A DNA stretch of 64,000 bases. Origin: Owenia fusiformis. Taxonomy: Eukaryota; Annelida; Polychaeta; Sabellida; Oweniidae. Of the stretch, positions 1-9,690 are shown one piece after another. The position numbers and the translations under genes are program-made. Under the pieces are notes generated by a model, which made no database searches, was not told where the DNA came from, and saw nothing but the letters and a program-made list of their open reading frames with translations. The DNA is taken from NCBI GenBank assembly GCA_903813345.2, contig CAIIXF020000009.1:7684030-7748029 (forward strand), given 5' to 3'. Positions within the stretch are counted from its first letter, which is position 1, and the number at the start of each line of letters is the position of its first letter.

Positions 1-138
1 ATGTCTTTTTCAAAATGGTTGCCAATCAACAACAAGCTTAATAGTTTGTTGGTTGGATTAGTGGAAGACTTGGTAAACAGAGACATCATCCATGATTTGG
101 TCAGAGGAGAGGAAGAGGGTTCTGAAATACTGTCATAA
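1..138 (+). CDS. Possible 3'-terminal coding exon, open at the left edge (unknown protein)
   Basis: A frame open from base 1 reads 45 codons to a TAA at 136-138. The composition is protein-like: mixed hydrophobic and acidic residues with an amphipathic VEDLVNRDII stretch, ending in an acidic RGEEEGSEILS tail. It does not look like translated repeat. The ATG at base 1 may be chance, because the frame could continue to the left. The next several hundred bases are A/T-rich and non-coding, as expected of a 3' untranslated region, with an ATTAAA at 319-324 that could be a polyadenylation signal. I do not recognise the protein. A 46-codon open frame could also arise by chance. Confidence 0.4.
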   Translation: MSFSKWLPINNKLNSLLVGLVEDLVNRDIIHDLVRGEEEGSEILS

Positions 139-940
139 TATGCAGCCCTTGAAATCTATTCCGAACTTCAAAATTTTCTCTCGCCAGAAGATTTCTGGCC
201 CTTTCTAACTGTATGTCTGTTCTGCGTGGTCTCTATCTATCACATTTCTCTCTTATGTATGTTGCATTGCAACAACTAAAATTGCACTACCATTGCAGAT
301 GCATGTTTATTTCAAGTTATTAAAGAGACACTGGTGTTTCTGGTGAATTTGAGTAAAAAGAACATTGAAAGATAAATACACAGTTGCTGTGTTAAGGCGA
401 AAACGATTATTTTTAAGGCTCATAATCCAATTTGCTAGATGGGAGTAGTAACAATCTTTATTTTTGTCATTAAAAATTCAAAATTCAGTCTAACTGATGT
501 TAAATTTTGAATTTTAATGAAAAAATACTTCAAGAAATGTGGTTTTGAAATGAGTCCATCAACTTTAAAATTGATTTTTTTCGAAAATGTGACGTTTAGG
601 TCAGGGAGATTCCCCATAGTCGCCATGTTGTAAAACACAAAAAGTGAAATATCTTTTCTTGTGTTGTGCAGATAATATTTTCTTTAACTGGAGATATTTT
701 AATTTGTACAACTATCAGATACAAACGAGTAATATGAAATGTGAACCACTAGAAATTAAGAATATTCAAGTTTAAGGGAACTTTGTAATACCCTGCAATG
801 TTATTTCACCCGAATTAACCACCTGGTGGGGAAAATGGTAACTACCCTTGCATCTGAGTAATTATATAGATTTAACATTCCCAAAATTGTAGATTTGAAG
901 CCAATTTTATGAAATATTATGCCCAGAAATAAAGAAACTT
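139..940. other. Non-coding stretch, possible 3' UTR then intergenic DNA
   Basis: A/T-rich with no coding frame that I can support. The left part could be the untranslated tail of the possible exon at 1-138. The short minus-strand frames here are rich in Asn, Phe and Ile and look like chance. Confidence 0.4.
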
Positions 941-1024
941 TTAGCAAAGATACAATTTTTGTTAGCAAAGATACAATCTTTGTTAGCAAAGGTACAATCT
1001 TTGTTAGCAAAGATACAATTTTTG
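941..1024. repeat. 21-bp minisatellite, 4 tandem copies
   Basis: Four consecutive units of the form TTAGCAAAGATACAATYTTTG start at 941, 962, 983 and 1004, so the period is exactly 21 bp with only one or two substitutions per unit. Because 21 is a multiple of three, the minus strand reads as a repeating heptapeptide of the LLTKIVS type. That frame is a by-product of the repeat, not a gene. Confidence 0.95.
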
Positions 1025-1084
1025 TTATATTTTCAGCTGCATATATTTCCAATATAAAGTGAAAACTATAACCTCACAAGGCTT

Positions 1085-1615
1085 AATAAAATTGATTCTC
1101 CTACCCCATGAATATAAAAGTTTGACACCCAATCGTATCAGTGTATCATGCACTGATGTGAAGATATCATCATTGTTATATTTCTGGTGGCCATTTTTAA
1201 AAACGCAAAATTCTTATTATGAAAGACCTATTTAAATGGATTCTACAAACCGATATTAATGTATACTTTGACACCACTCTTATCATTGTAGCATGCTGAG
1301 AAGCGAAGATACCTTCTTTGTTATATTTCTGGCAGCCATTTTGAAAAATGCATATATTTTGAATATAAAGTGCAAGTGCTGAATTTACAAGACTCGAAAT
1401 CTAATTAAATAGATTCTACAACTACATTAATGTATTTTTTGACACCACTCCTATAATTGTAGCATGCACAGAAGCAAAACTATTGTCTCTGATGTATTTT
1501 TGGCGGCCATTTTGAAAAATGTGTATGTTTCCAATATAAAGCGCCATCTAGCTTGTGTCTTTGGATAAATTTGTTTCTATTGCCCCAAGGTATATCCATA
1601 CCAAATGGGACATTT
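1085..1615. repeat. Degenerate tandem repeat, ~145-171 bp period, with a dispersed second copy at 21 kb
   Basis: Three diverged units each contain a 'TTTCTGG(Y)RGCCATTTT' core, at about 1181, 1326 and 1497, preceded by a 'TTTGACACCACTC..AT.ATTGTAGCATGC' block. The last unit runs into 'AAGCGCCATCTAGCTTGTGTC'. The right two units plus this tail recur at 21055-21370 with the same order and the same 171-bp spacing, so this is a dispersed element and not only a local array. No coding potential was seen. Confidence 0.85.
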
Positions 1616-2348
1616 TGTAAGGTAAGATATCTTAATTTGTAAGTACCGTACATCTAATTACTAGCCTTACACCATGCCATGTCGTCGGCATGCCGCCCGA
1701 ATTTCGTGGTCAAATCGAACGCTTTTCGTGGTCACCGCGGGCGCGTCACGAGTGCGCTTCAAGCTCATCGCGGGATAATTTCGTATGTACCACGGAGTTG
1801 GTTCATTCGCGTAGCTTTCGCTCACCATTCGTTCCACGGACGCCACATTATAGTTTCACGTAGTTACATTGTAAGTGTATGAGATTCCATTTACTTACCC
1901 GATGGACAAATGGTAAATCAGGTTTAAAACCATTATCTTTCAACGTACAATTACACGATCTTTCATTCCCAGTGGATATTAAGTTCTTTTCTTCATCCCG
2001 ATAAACATCTGATGAATGAAGATGTATGCTTTCCATGTACATCACATTTTATTATACAATTGATAAGACTCTCTAAATAAGTCGCCCTAGTCGGAAACAA
2101 ATAATTTAACAAAGCGTTTTTCGAAATTCTTTTTAAATCATCTGTTCCCATTTAACCGCAGCACAGTATAAATGCACATTTTTATTGGATAGTGAATTTA
2201 ATCAATGCGATGAATTTACATGAAATTTACAGATGCCGTATGTGAACAATCCCAGTAATCATTGTAACTGATTTCATTGGAAATGCCTCTTATTAGCGTA
2301 TCTAACGCAACTAGCCTGGCGCATTACAGTACATAGTACAAGTGTCAT
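1616..2348. other. No gene seen; CpG-rich patch at about 1675-1860
   Basis: The patch has many CG dinucleotides and an open 67-codon frame, but the translation (rich in His, Arg and Ser, with no domain) looks like chance in G/C-rich DNA. The rest is A/T-rich and featureless. Confidence 0.4.
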
Positions 2349-4520
2349 TTTTGGCGAGAGGTCTCGGTCGAGGGGTCTGGGGGACAAGGTCTAGTAGCTA
2401 AGCTTCCCCAAACCACCGTCAGTACTTATGTGACAGGTAGAGTATATTTGGTTGATCCTAGGGTTATGACATTGATGTGTCATTTCCTATAATCATCGAG
2501 TTATTCGATGATTACTAACTTATATTTCTTCATCAGCAGCCGAAAGAATGCTGTTTGGGTTTTAGTTCTATCATTCAGTTGTGCTAGAGATAACTTTTGG
2601 TTAAGATGACGTTGTGGTTGGGTTCTGTGTTTAAGTTTCATATATAGTGGTGTATGTTTTATGTTCATGGTATGTAAATGGAAGAGTTGTAAATTTGTTG
2701 TCTTTAGTAGCGTTTCTGCTTTATCGGAGTTTGCGGTATTTTCGTTTATAAAAATGGTATTGGTTTGGATGTGTGTAGTGTGAGTTTGTGGTGTGTTCCC
2801 TGTTTGTCAAAGGTTTGGGTATTTAGTCTTGTGTTTGAGCTTAGTGTTGATTTTGTGACAGTGTGTAGTGGTGGTAGTATATATTATTGTTAATATGTTT
2901 ACTTGACAGGGGATCTGTTTTCCCGTGTCGGGTTGTATTTTGGTTTTATCGAAGTTTTGCAGTATTTTGGTTTGTAAATTTCGTGTATGTTTGGCGGCGT
3001 TTGTGGTATGTATGTGGTAGAAAAGTTGTTTTTCCATGAATTGGGTGTATAGTGTCATGTCTGAGGTTTATTTTGGTGTGTGTGTTATGGTAGTAGCATC
3101 TCTTGTTGTTGAGATATTAACTTGATTTTGGAGGCTGTCTTCCCGTGATTTCATTATGTTTCGATTATCCCGTGTTTGTGTTTTGTCGGGATCGTGTATG
3201 CGTATTGATTAATTGCATCAAGTTGTGGTCAGTTTGTTTGTTTGAATTTGTTTTGTTTGTTTGGTTTGTTTTTTTACCTTTTATGGTTAGGTGTTTTTTA
3301 TGTCAGTAATGTGCGCGTTGGGGGAGTTGTTAGCTTGTTCGCGATTGTTTGTATTTTGGTTTTATCGGAGTTTTGTAGTGTTTTGGTTTGTAAATTTCTT
3401 GTTTAATTTGTTTTGTGTGGCGTTTTTATATGTAAGTGGTAGATAAGTTGTTTTGCAACAGTTTTGGGTGTGTAGTGTCATGTCTGAGGTTCATTTTGGT
3501 GTGTGTGTTATGGTAGTAGCATCTCTTGTTGTTGAGATATTAACCTGATTTTGGAGGCTGTCTTCCCGTGATTTCATTATGTTTTGATTATCCCGTGTTT
3601 GTGTTTTGTCGGGCAGTCTGTGTCGGGATCGTGTATGCGTATTGATTAATTGCATCAAGTTGTTGTCAATTTGTTTGTTTGAATTTGTTTTGTTTGTTTG
3701 GTTTGTTGTTTACCCTTATGGTGAGGTGTTTTTTATTTTGATAGTGTGTGCGTTGGGGAAGTTGTTAGCTCGTTCGCGATTGGTTACGGTATTTTGGTTT
3801 TATCGGAGTTTTGTGGTATTTTGGTTTGTAAATTTCGTGTTTGTTTTGTGGCTTTTTTTGGTATGTAAGTGGTAGGTAAGTTGTTTTTCAACGGTTTGGG
3901 TGTGTAGTGTCATGTCTAAGCTTTATTTCGATGTATATGTTGTGGTCGTAGCATCTCTTGTTATTGAGGTATTAACTTGTTTCTGGGGGCTGTCTTACCG
4001 TGTTTTCAATTTGTTGACTGTCCCGTGTTTGTGTTTTGTCGGGATGGTGTATGCGTTTTGGTGAATTGCAGATCACGATTTTGTCGGTTTGTTTGTTAAA
4101 ATTTGTTTCGTTTGTTTTGTTTGTTGATACGAGTTTTATATGATGTACGGGTAATGTGTTTGATAGTCTGTTGTATATGCTTGTGTTTTACATGTACTAC
4201 CATTGTTTTTTAAGAATGGGCTGTTTCTAAATAGGGTTCCCGGTTGGGGAAACCTGGTTTGGTTGGTTGTTTGTGAGTAAATGCGTTGTTTTTTAAAGTA
4301 TGAATTGGAGTGAGTGTTTATCTCCATAGGGTTATAAAGTGTATATATTTTTGTATTACCGGGTCGGCAGAAAAAGATTCTTGAATATTCGGGACGCTGA
4401 TAAGAAATGTTCGAAACACAAAGTGTGGTAAGATGGTACAGCCCTTCTACTACAAAATGTGTCCGATCGTTTTTGAGATGAAATATACTTGGTATTTGTC
4501 CATAAGCTGAGCAATGTGAC
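2349..4520. mobile_element. Long dispersed element, copy A: head + G/T-rich ~410-440 bp array + tail
   Basis: The head (2349-2490) carries 'GGTCTCGGTCG', 'GACAAGGTCTAGTAGCTAAG' and 'GATCCTAGGGT'. It is followed by tandem G/T-rich units marked by 'GTTTTGTCGGGATCGTGTATGCG', near 3185, 3624 and 4037, each preceded by a 'GTTGAGATATTAAC' block. The tail (about 4255-4520) carries 'CGGGTCGGCA', 'AATGTTCGAAACACA' and 'AGCTGAGCAATG'. Head, array type and tail all recur in the same order in copy B (4715-7300). An arm-tandem core-arm layout is known from non-autonomous Helitron-like elements of marine invertebrates. No transposase, Rep/helicase or reverse transcriptase frame is visible, so the class is an inference. 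Confidence 0.75.
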
Positions 4521-4714
4521 ATACGAGGGTTGATCATAAAGTTCTCATAATATCTCTCTAATTTATTTATTTTTCAATATTTTCCTATGAAATTTTCACA
4601 GAATGTGCAGCATGGAATGGTTTATTAATCCAGCTAACAATATTTAGAATAACGGAAACATTGAATAAGAAATGGTTGCCATAGTAACTTGAAATCAAGT
4701 TTTTTTTATTTTTG
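4521..4714. mobile_element. Truncated mariner-type end between copies A and B
   Basis: Directly after the tail of copy A comes TACGAGGGTTGATCATAAAG, which matches the mariner-type terminal repeat seen at 29168 (TACGGGGGTTGATTTAAAAG) and, inverted, at 43421. The ~190 bp inside it includes GGTTGCCATAGTAAC and is non-coding. The element stops at the head of copy B. No opposite end was found, so this is a terminal fragment. Confidence 0.6.
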
Positions 4715-7300
4715 GGAATTGTGACTTAGACAATGTCTTGAGACATCACCTGTATTAAACACGCAAATGTCATGCAATCTGTGTTTATGGTGAGAGGTCT
4801 CGATCGGGGGGCCTGGCAGACAAGGTCTAGTAGCTAAGCTTCCCCTATCCACCGTCAGTACTCATGTGACGGGTAGTGTATATTTGATAGATCCTAGGGT
4901 AATGACATTGGTGTGTTATTCCCTATCTTCATTCCCGTAGAGAGAGGCCGGACATCCCGATCCTGTAGCGGATCTTCTCCCTTATATGTTGGTCATTATA
5001 AGGGCCCAAGATGTTTCGAACTCATGGGGGTATCCCATGATTGTTCTTCCTCAGCGGCCGAATGAATGTTGTATGTGATTAATTGTGATTTTATTGTGAA
5101 TGATAATGCTGTTTTATTTCTATCATTCAGTTGTATTTTAATAGGTTTCCCGTATTCGTTTTTAGCGGGAGGGGGGTGCTTGTTTATGCGTATTGGTTTA
5201 TTGATAAAGGCGTGGTCAGTTTATTGATGAATTTTAGTTTGGTTTGGTTTGTGGTTAAGCCATATGGTCATGTATGTTATATGTTGATATTGTGTGTATT
5301 TAAAGGGTTGTTGGCTTGTTCTTGTTTGGTTGCATTTTGTGGTGTTTTCAATTTGTTGAGTTGGTGTGCGTTTGGCAGTGCCTGTGGTGGGTTGAGGGTA
5401 GGTAAATTACATTTTGGTGGTTCAGGTGGTAAGTTTACTGTTTCAGCTTTCCGTTGGTATATGTGATATGTTGCTAGCATATCTTGTTGTTAAGATATTA
5501 ACTTGAATGTAGGGTTTAATGGCCCGTATTTTAAATATTTTGGTTTTCCGATATTTGTGTTTTATCGGGAGGGTGTATGTGTATTGGTTAATTGCATCGG
5601 GGTATGGTCGGTTCAATGTTGAAATTGGATTTGGTTGTTTTGTTCATTGTTTCAGCTTCATGGTCAGGTATATGTTATGTTCATATTGTGTGTATTAGAA
5701 GAGTTGTTGAATTTTTCGTGTTTGGTCGTGTTTTGGTGTTTTCGGCATTTTGCGGTATTTTCGATTTGTTGAGTTGGTTTGAGTTTGGTGGTGACTAGGA
5801 TGGGTCTATGGTAGGTAAATTGTCTTTTGATGGTTCAGGTGGCTTGTTTAATGTTTTAGCTTTCCGTTGGTGTGTGCATTATGTTCGTGGCATATCTCGT
5901 TGTTGAGATATTAACTTGAATGTAGGGTTTGATGGCCCGTATTTCAAATATTTTGATTTTCTCATGTTTGTGTTTTATCGGGAGGGTGTATGCGTATTAG
6001 TTAATTGCATCATGGTATGGTCAGTTCGATGTTGAAATTTTAATTTGGTGGTTTTGTTCATTGTGTCAGCTTCATGGTCAGGTATATTTAATGTTCATAT
6101 TGTGTGTATTAGAAGGGTTGTAAACTTTTCCGTGTTTGGACGTGTTTTGGTGTTTTCGGCATTTTGCGGTATTTTCGATTCTTTAAGTTGGTTTGAGTTT
6201 GGCGGTGTTTAGGGTAGGCCTATGATCGGTAAATCGTTTTTCTGTTGGTTCAGGCGGCTTGTTTAATGTTTTTGCTTCCTGTTGGTGTGTGTATTATGTT
6301 CGTGGTATATCTTGTTGTTGAGATATTAACTTGAATGTAGGGTTTAATCGTCCGTATTTCAAATATTTTGATTTTCCCATATTTGTGTTGTACTATCGGG
6401 AGGGTGATGCATATTGGTTGATTGTGTCTGTGTGTGGTTGGTTTATTGTTTAAGTCTGGTTTGGTTGTGTTGTTTTTTCGTTGTAGAGAACGGGTGTTTC
6501 GTTCTACTCTTTGTATGAAATAAGTATTTTAATCTAAATTTTCTGGTAAAACTTAGAATGTCAGTCGGGAGTTCCCGCTCTAGTGTTTTTAAGTTTGGGG
6601 TGGGAATAAACTTGAGTCCCTTAGAGAGAACAGAGTGTTCTGCTTCTGACGGTGTGTAATCCGACAAGTTAACAACGAGCTTAGTTTTCGCTGCTTTGGT
6701 TTTGTGTGTTTTATGAGTGTTTGAAAGGATGTATTGTTTTTTTGGCTTTGTAAAGTTTGTTGTTGCGTTTCCTAGCCATATTGGTAGTTAGGTTGATTCT
6801 TAGTTGTCAGTGGTACGTGTTATATAAGTATCAGTGGCCAAATTATGTATCTAGGTCACTGTAATTATGTGTGTATCAGGTATGTTCCTGAATTAAGTGT
6901 GGTTATGGGAGTAGTGATTAAGAAGACAATAGGAAGATTCCCTTGTTAGAATGTATATTTTGAAGTGTTGGTTTCGTGTTGGTTGTTATGAAGTAATTGT
7001 TTATATTTTGGTTTGGAAAGTGTTTTCCAGTCGGGGTATTATTTGGTTGGTTGTATATGAGTAAATGTGTATTGTTTTAATTTGCGAATTGGAGTTTGTG
7101 TGTGTCTCCAAACTGTTGTAAGGTGTGTATGTTTTTTGTTGCCAGGTCGGCAAGATTGTTACATGTTTGGCACGCTGCTAAGGAAAGTTCGAAACACCAA
7201 GTATGGTAAGATGGTGCAGCCCCTCCTGTACGAAAATGTGTATGATCTTTAATGAAATATACAAGGTAGTTGTCCATATATAAGCTGAGCGATGGGACCT
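4715..7300. mobile_element. Long dispersed element, copy B (fuller head, 410-bp array, tail)
   Basis: The head is longer than in copy A. It starts with 'GTGACTTAGACAATGTCTTG' and runs through the same 'TCTAGTAGCTAAGCTTCCCC' and 'GATCCTAGGGTAATGACATT' blocks. Array units are marked by 'TATCGGGAGGGTGTATGCG' at about 5163, 5565, 5977 and 6393, so the period is ~405-416 bp. Its units differ from those of copy A, so the arrays were homogenised separately. The tail (about 7040-7300) matches that of copy A ('CAGGTCGGCAAGAT', 'AAAGTTCGAAACACCAAG', 'AGCTGAGCGATG'). Short plus-strand frames rich in Phe, Val and Cys are translations of the G/T-rich repeat. Confidence 0.75.
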
Positions 7301-7380
7301 AGCCCGAAGGTTTGGTACGCAGGTTATTCACTTATTATGGGTTTATCCTTATGGCTAATGGAGACAGCCCTAATATCATA

Positions 7381-7518
7381 CTTTTGGGAGTGGTGACTTA
7401 GACAATGTCTTGAGACATCACCTGTATTAAACACGCACATGTCATGCAATCTGTGTTTATGGTGAGAGGTCTCGGTCGGGGGGCCTGGCAGACAAGGTCT
7501 AGTAGCTAAGCTTCCCCT
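7381..7518. mobile_element. Third, head-only fragment of the A/B element
   Basis: From 'GTGACTTAGACAATGTCTTG' through 'TCTAGTAGCTAAGCTTCCCC' this is nearly identical to the head of copy B at 4725-4850. It then breaks off into unrelated A/T-rich DNA. It has the same orientation as A and B, so the three heads form a direct series. This could mean a tandem insertion or a recombination product. Confidence 0.8.
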
Positions 7519-7744
7519 AACCAGGTGCATATATAGGCCTACAATATCTAATTTAATTTTAATAACATTTACAAAAATAATAATGAAAAAAAAGAAAAGA
7601 TTATTTAAATTGGATATTTTTGTTTTAGAATTGATTTGACGTTAATCCCTATTTAATGATCAGATCTTGAAGTTTGGAGCATAGCTACAATAGTATACAG
7701 CAATTTTGATTTACACACCGCAAAAACATGGATTAGTCATTAAC

Positions 7745-8424
7745 TTTTGCATTGATTTCGAAAAAGTATTGAGATTTGTAGTAATTCATGACATTATGTT
7801 CCCGGGTAGTTTAATAAAATACTTGACAGAACTCAATAGAACATGGCGGATGCTTTACAGGGGAACTAGTTCGCCATGCACATCCCGGGATGCACATACA
7901 GTAGCGTTGTATGATATTGTACAAGTTCTGTAAAGTAGCCTACAATATTTACAGTGCACCTTTGTCCAGTGGATAATATATTACATGTTTGCATATTGAT
8001 TTCGAAAAAGTATTGAGATTTGTAGTAATTCATGACATTCAGATCCCGGGTAGTTTAACAAAATACTTGAAAGAACTCAATAGAACATGGCGGATGCTTT
8101 ACAGGGGAACCAGTTCGCCATGCACATCCCGGGATGCACATACAGTAGCGTTGTATGATATTGTACAAGTTCTGTAAAGTAGGCTACAATATTTACAGTG
8201 CACCTTTGTCCAGTAGATAGTATATTACATGTTTGCATATTGATTTCGAAAAAGTATTGAGATTTGTAGTAATTCATGACATTCAGTTCCTTGGTAGTTT
8301 AACAAAATACTTGAAAGAACTCAACAGAACATGGCAGATGCTTTACAGGGGAACCAGTTCTCAATGCACATCCCGGGATGCACATACAGTAGCGTTGTAT
8401 GATATTGTACAAGTTCTGTAAAGG
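7745..8424. repeat. 244-bp satellite unit, three near-identical tandem copies
   Basis: The anchor ATTGATTTCG recurs at 7751, 7995 and 8239, exactly 244 bp apart. Each unit contains 'GTAGTAATTCATGACATT', 'GGGAAC.AGTTCGCCATGCAC', 'ATCCCGGGATGCAC' and 'AGTAGCGTTGTATGATATTG'. Open frames of 62-75 codons repeat with the unit and so are repeat artefacts. The third unit is cut by the hAT-like insertion at 8425. Diverged units continue from 9690 to 12400. Confidence 0.95.
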
Positions 8425-9690
8425 CAGGCCCGTAGCCAGGGGGGGCCCTGGGGGCTCGGACGAGCCCCCCCCCCTGATATCTCCTGAAAAAAATGTTGAC
8501 CTACCTTTTTGCTTCCTTGAAGAAAAAACTTGCTCTAACCCACATTCACTGGGCAATTAAGATATTAAAACTGGCATTACTGTGCATTGTTTTTCGAATT
8601 TGGCCATTATTTTTCAAAAGTTGGCCCACTTTTTTTCATGGACATATTTGTGCCCCTTTCCCTCTTTTTTATGATTGTTCTTTGTGTTTTGTTAAACATA
8701 GCCCTAGGATGGGCCCGGAAAGAAATGTTGGCCCAAACATATTGTAGGGCTTCTTTAGTGGGCCTTTTTGGGCATTACTTGACCTTTTGGGCCTTATTTT
8801 TTCAATTTCAGGCCAAATTTTCAAAAACGGGCTATTAATTTTCAAAATTTTGGCCCCAATTTTGGTTTTAGGGCCCTAAAAATTTTTACGCGTGGCCCTA
8901 GGATGGGCCCAGAAAAAAATGTTGGACCAAAAATATTGTAGGGCCTCTTTAGTTGGCGTTTACTTGACCTTTTTGGGCCTTATTTTTCAATTTTAGGCTA
9001 AATTTTCAAAAAACGGGCCATAAATCTTCAAAATATAGGCCCTTTTGGTTCTAGGGCCCTAAAAGGAGTTCGGCGCGGTCATAGGATGGGCCCAGAAAAA
9101 ATGTTGGCCCATTTAAGGCCAAATTTTCAAAAACGGGCCATACATTTTCTAAATTTTGGTTCTAGGGCCCTAAAAGGTTTTCTGCGTGGCCAAAGGATGG
9201 GCCCAGAAAAAAATGTTGGCCCAAAAATATTGTAGGGCCTCTTAAGTGGGCCTTTTGGCATAACTTGGCATAACTTGACCTTTTTGGGCCTTATTTTTTA
9301 AATTTTAGGCCAAATTTTCAAAGAACAGGCCATAAATTTTCAGAATTTTGGCCAAAATATTGGTTTTAGGGCCCTAAATTTTTTTCTCTTGACTGGTCCT
9401 TTTTGGGCATTACTTGACATTTTTGGGTCTTATTTTTTCAACGTTAGGCCTAATTTTCAAAAAACGTGCCATAGATTTCCTAATTGTTGGTCAGATTTTT
9501 GGTTTTAGGGCCCCAAAAAGTTTTTCCGCGCAAGCGCGGATGTTTTTTCCTGACTTGAAGTGTGGGTCCCCCCTTCTTAGCTTCCGGATCCCCCACTGTC
9601 CTTTACAATACAAAGGGGCTTGGTTTAGCATGGGGATTTTTTTTTTGGGGGGGGGGGGGGGTGGGGTTGCGGGGGGAGGTTCGAGCCCCT
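8425..9690. mobile_element. hAT-like non-autonomous insert inside the satellite
   Basis: The satellite stops at 8424 and resumes at about 9690 ('TTGTCCAGYGGATA.TATATT' is present on both sides of the break). The left edge, CAGGCCCGTAGCCAGG, resembles the CAGGGGCGTAGCCAG ends common on hAT-type elements in invertebrate genomes, and is followed by a C10 tract. The right edge is G/C-rich with a G15 tract (9647-9661) and a 'GAGCCCCTCC' motif. I could not find a clean 8-bp target duplication, and no transposase is encoded. hAT assignment is an inference from the end sequence. Confidence 0.6.
8580..9540. repeat. Internal tandem repeat of the insert, ~120-195 bp units rich in GGGCCC/GGGCCTT
   Basis: The phrase 'AGGATGGGCCC.GAAA' recurs near 8706, 8901, 9080 and 9197, each time followed by 'ATGTTGG.CC', a T-rich block, 'AAATTTTCAAAAACGGGCC' and 'TTTTAGGGCCCTAAA'. 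Unit length varies (about 195, 175 and 120 bp) through internal deletion. A short stretch of similar composition occurs at 27720-27820. The 83-112 codon frames here read out the repeat. Confidence 0.85.

Noticed and set aside
941-1024. CRISPR-like regular repeat
   Set aside because: Units are directly adjacent with no unique spacers, and the context is eukaryotic.
801-1052. 83-codon minus-strand frame with a repeated LLTKIVS heptad
   Set aside because: The heptad is the 21-bp minisatellite read in frame, not a coiled-coil protein.
7706-8421. Three near-identical 62-75 codon frames
   Set aside because: Each is a readout of the 244-bp satellite unit. Conservation follows the DNA repeat.
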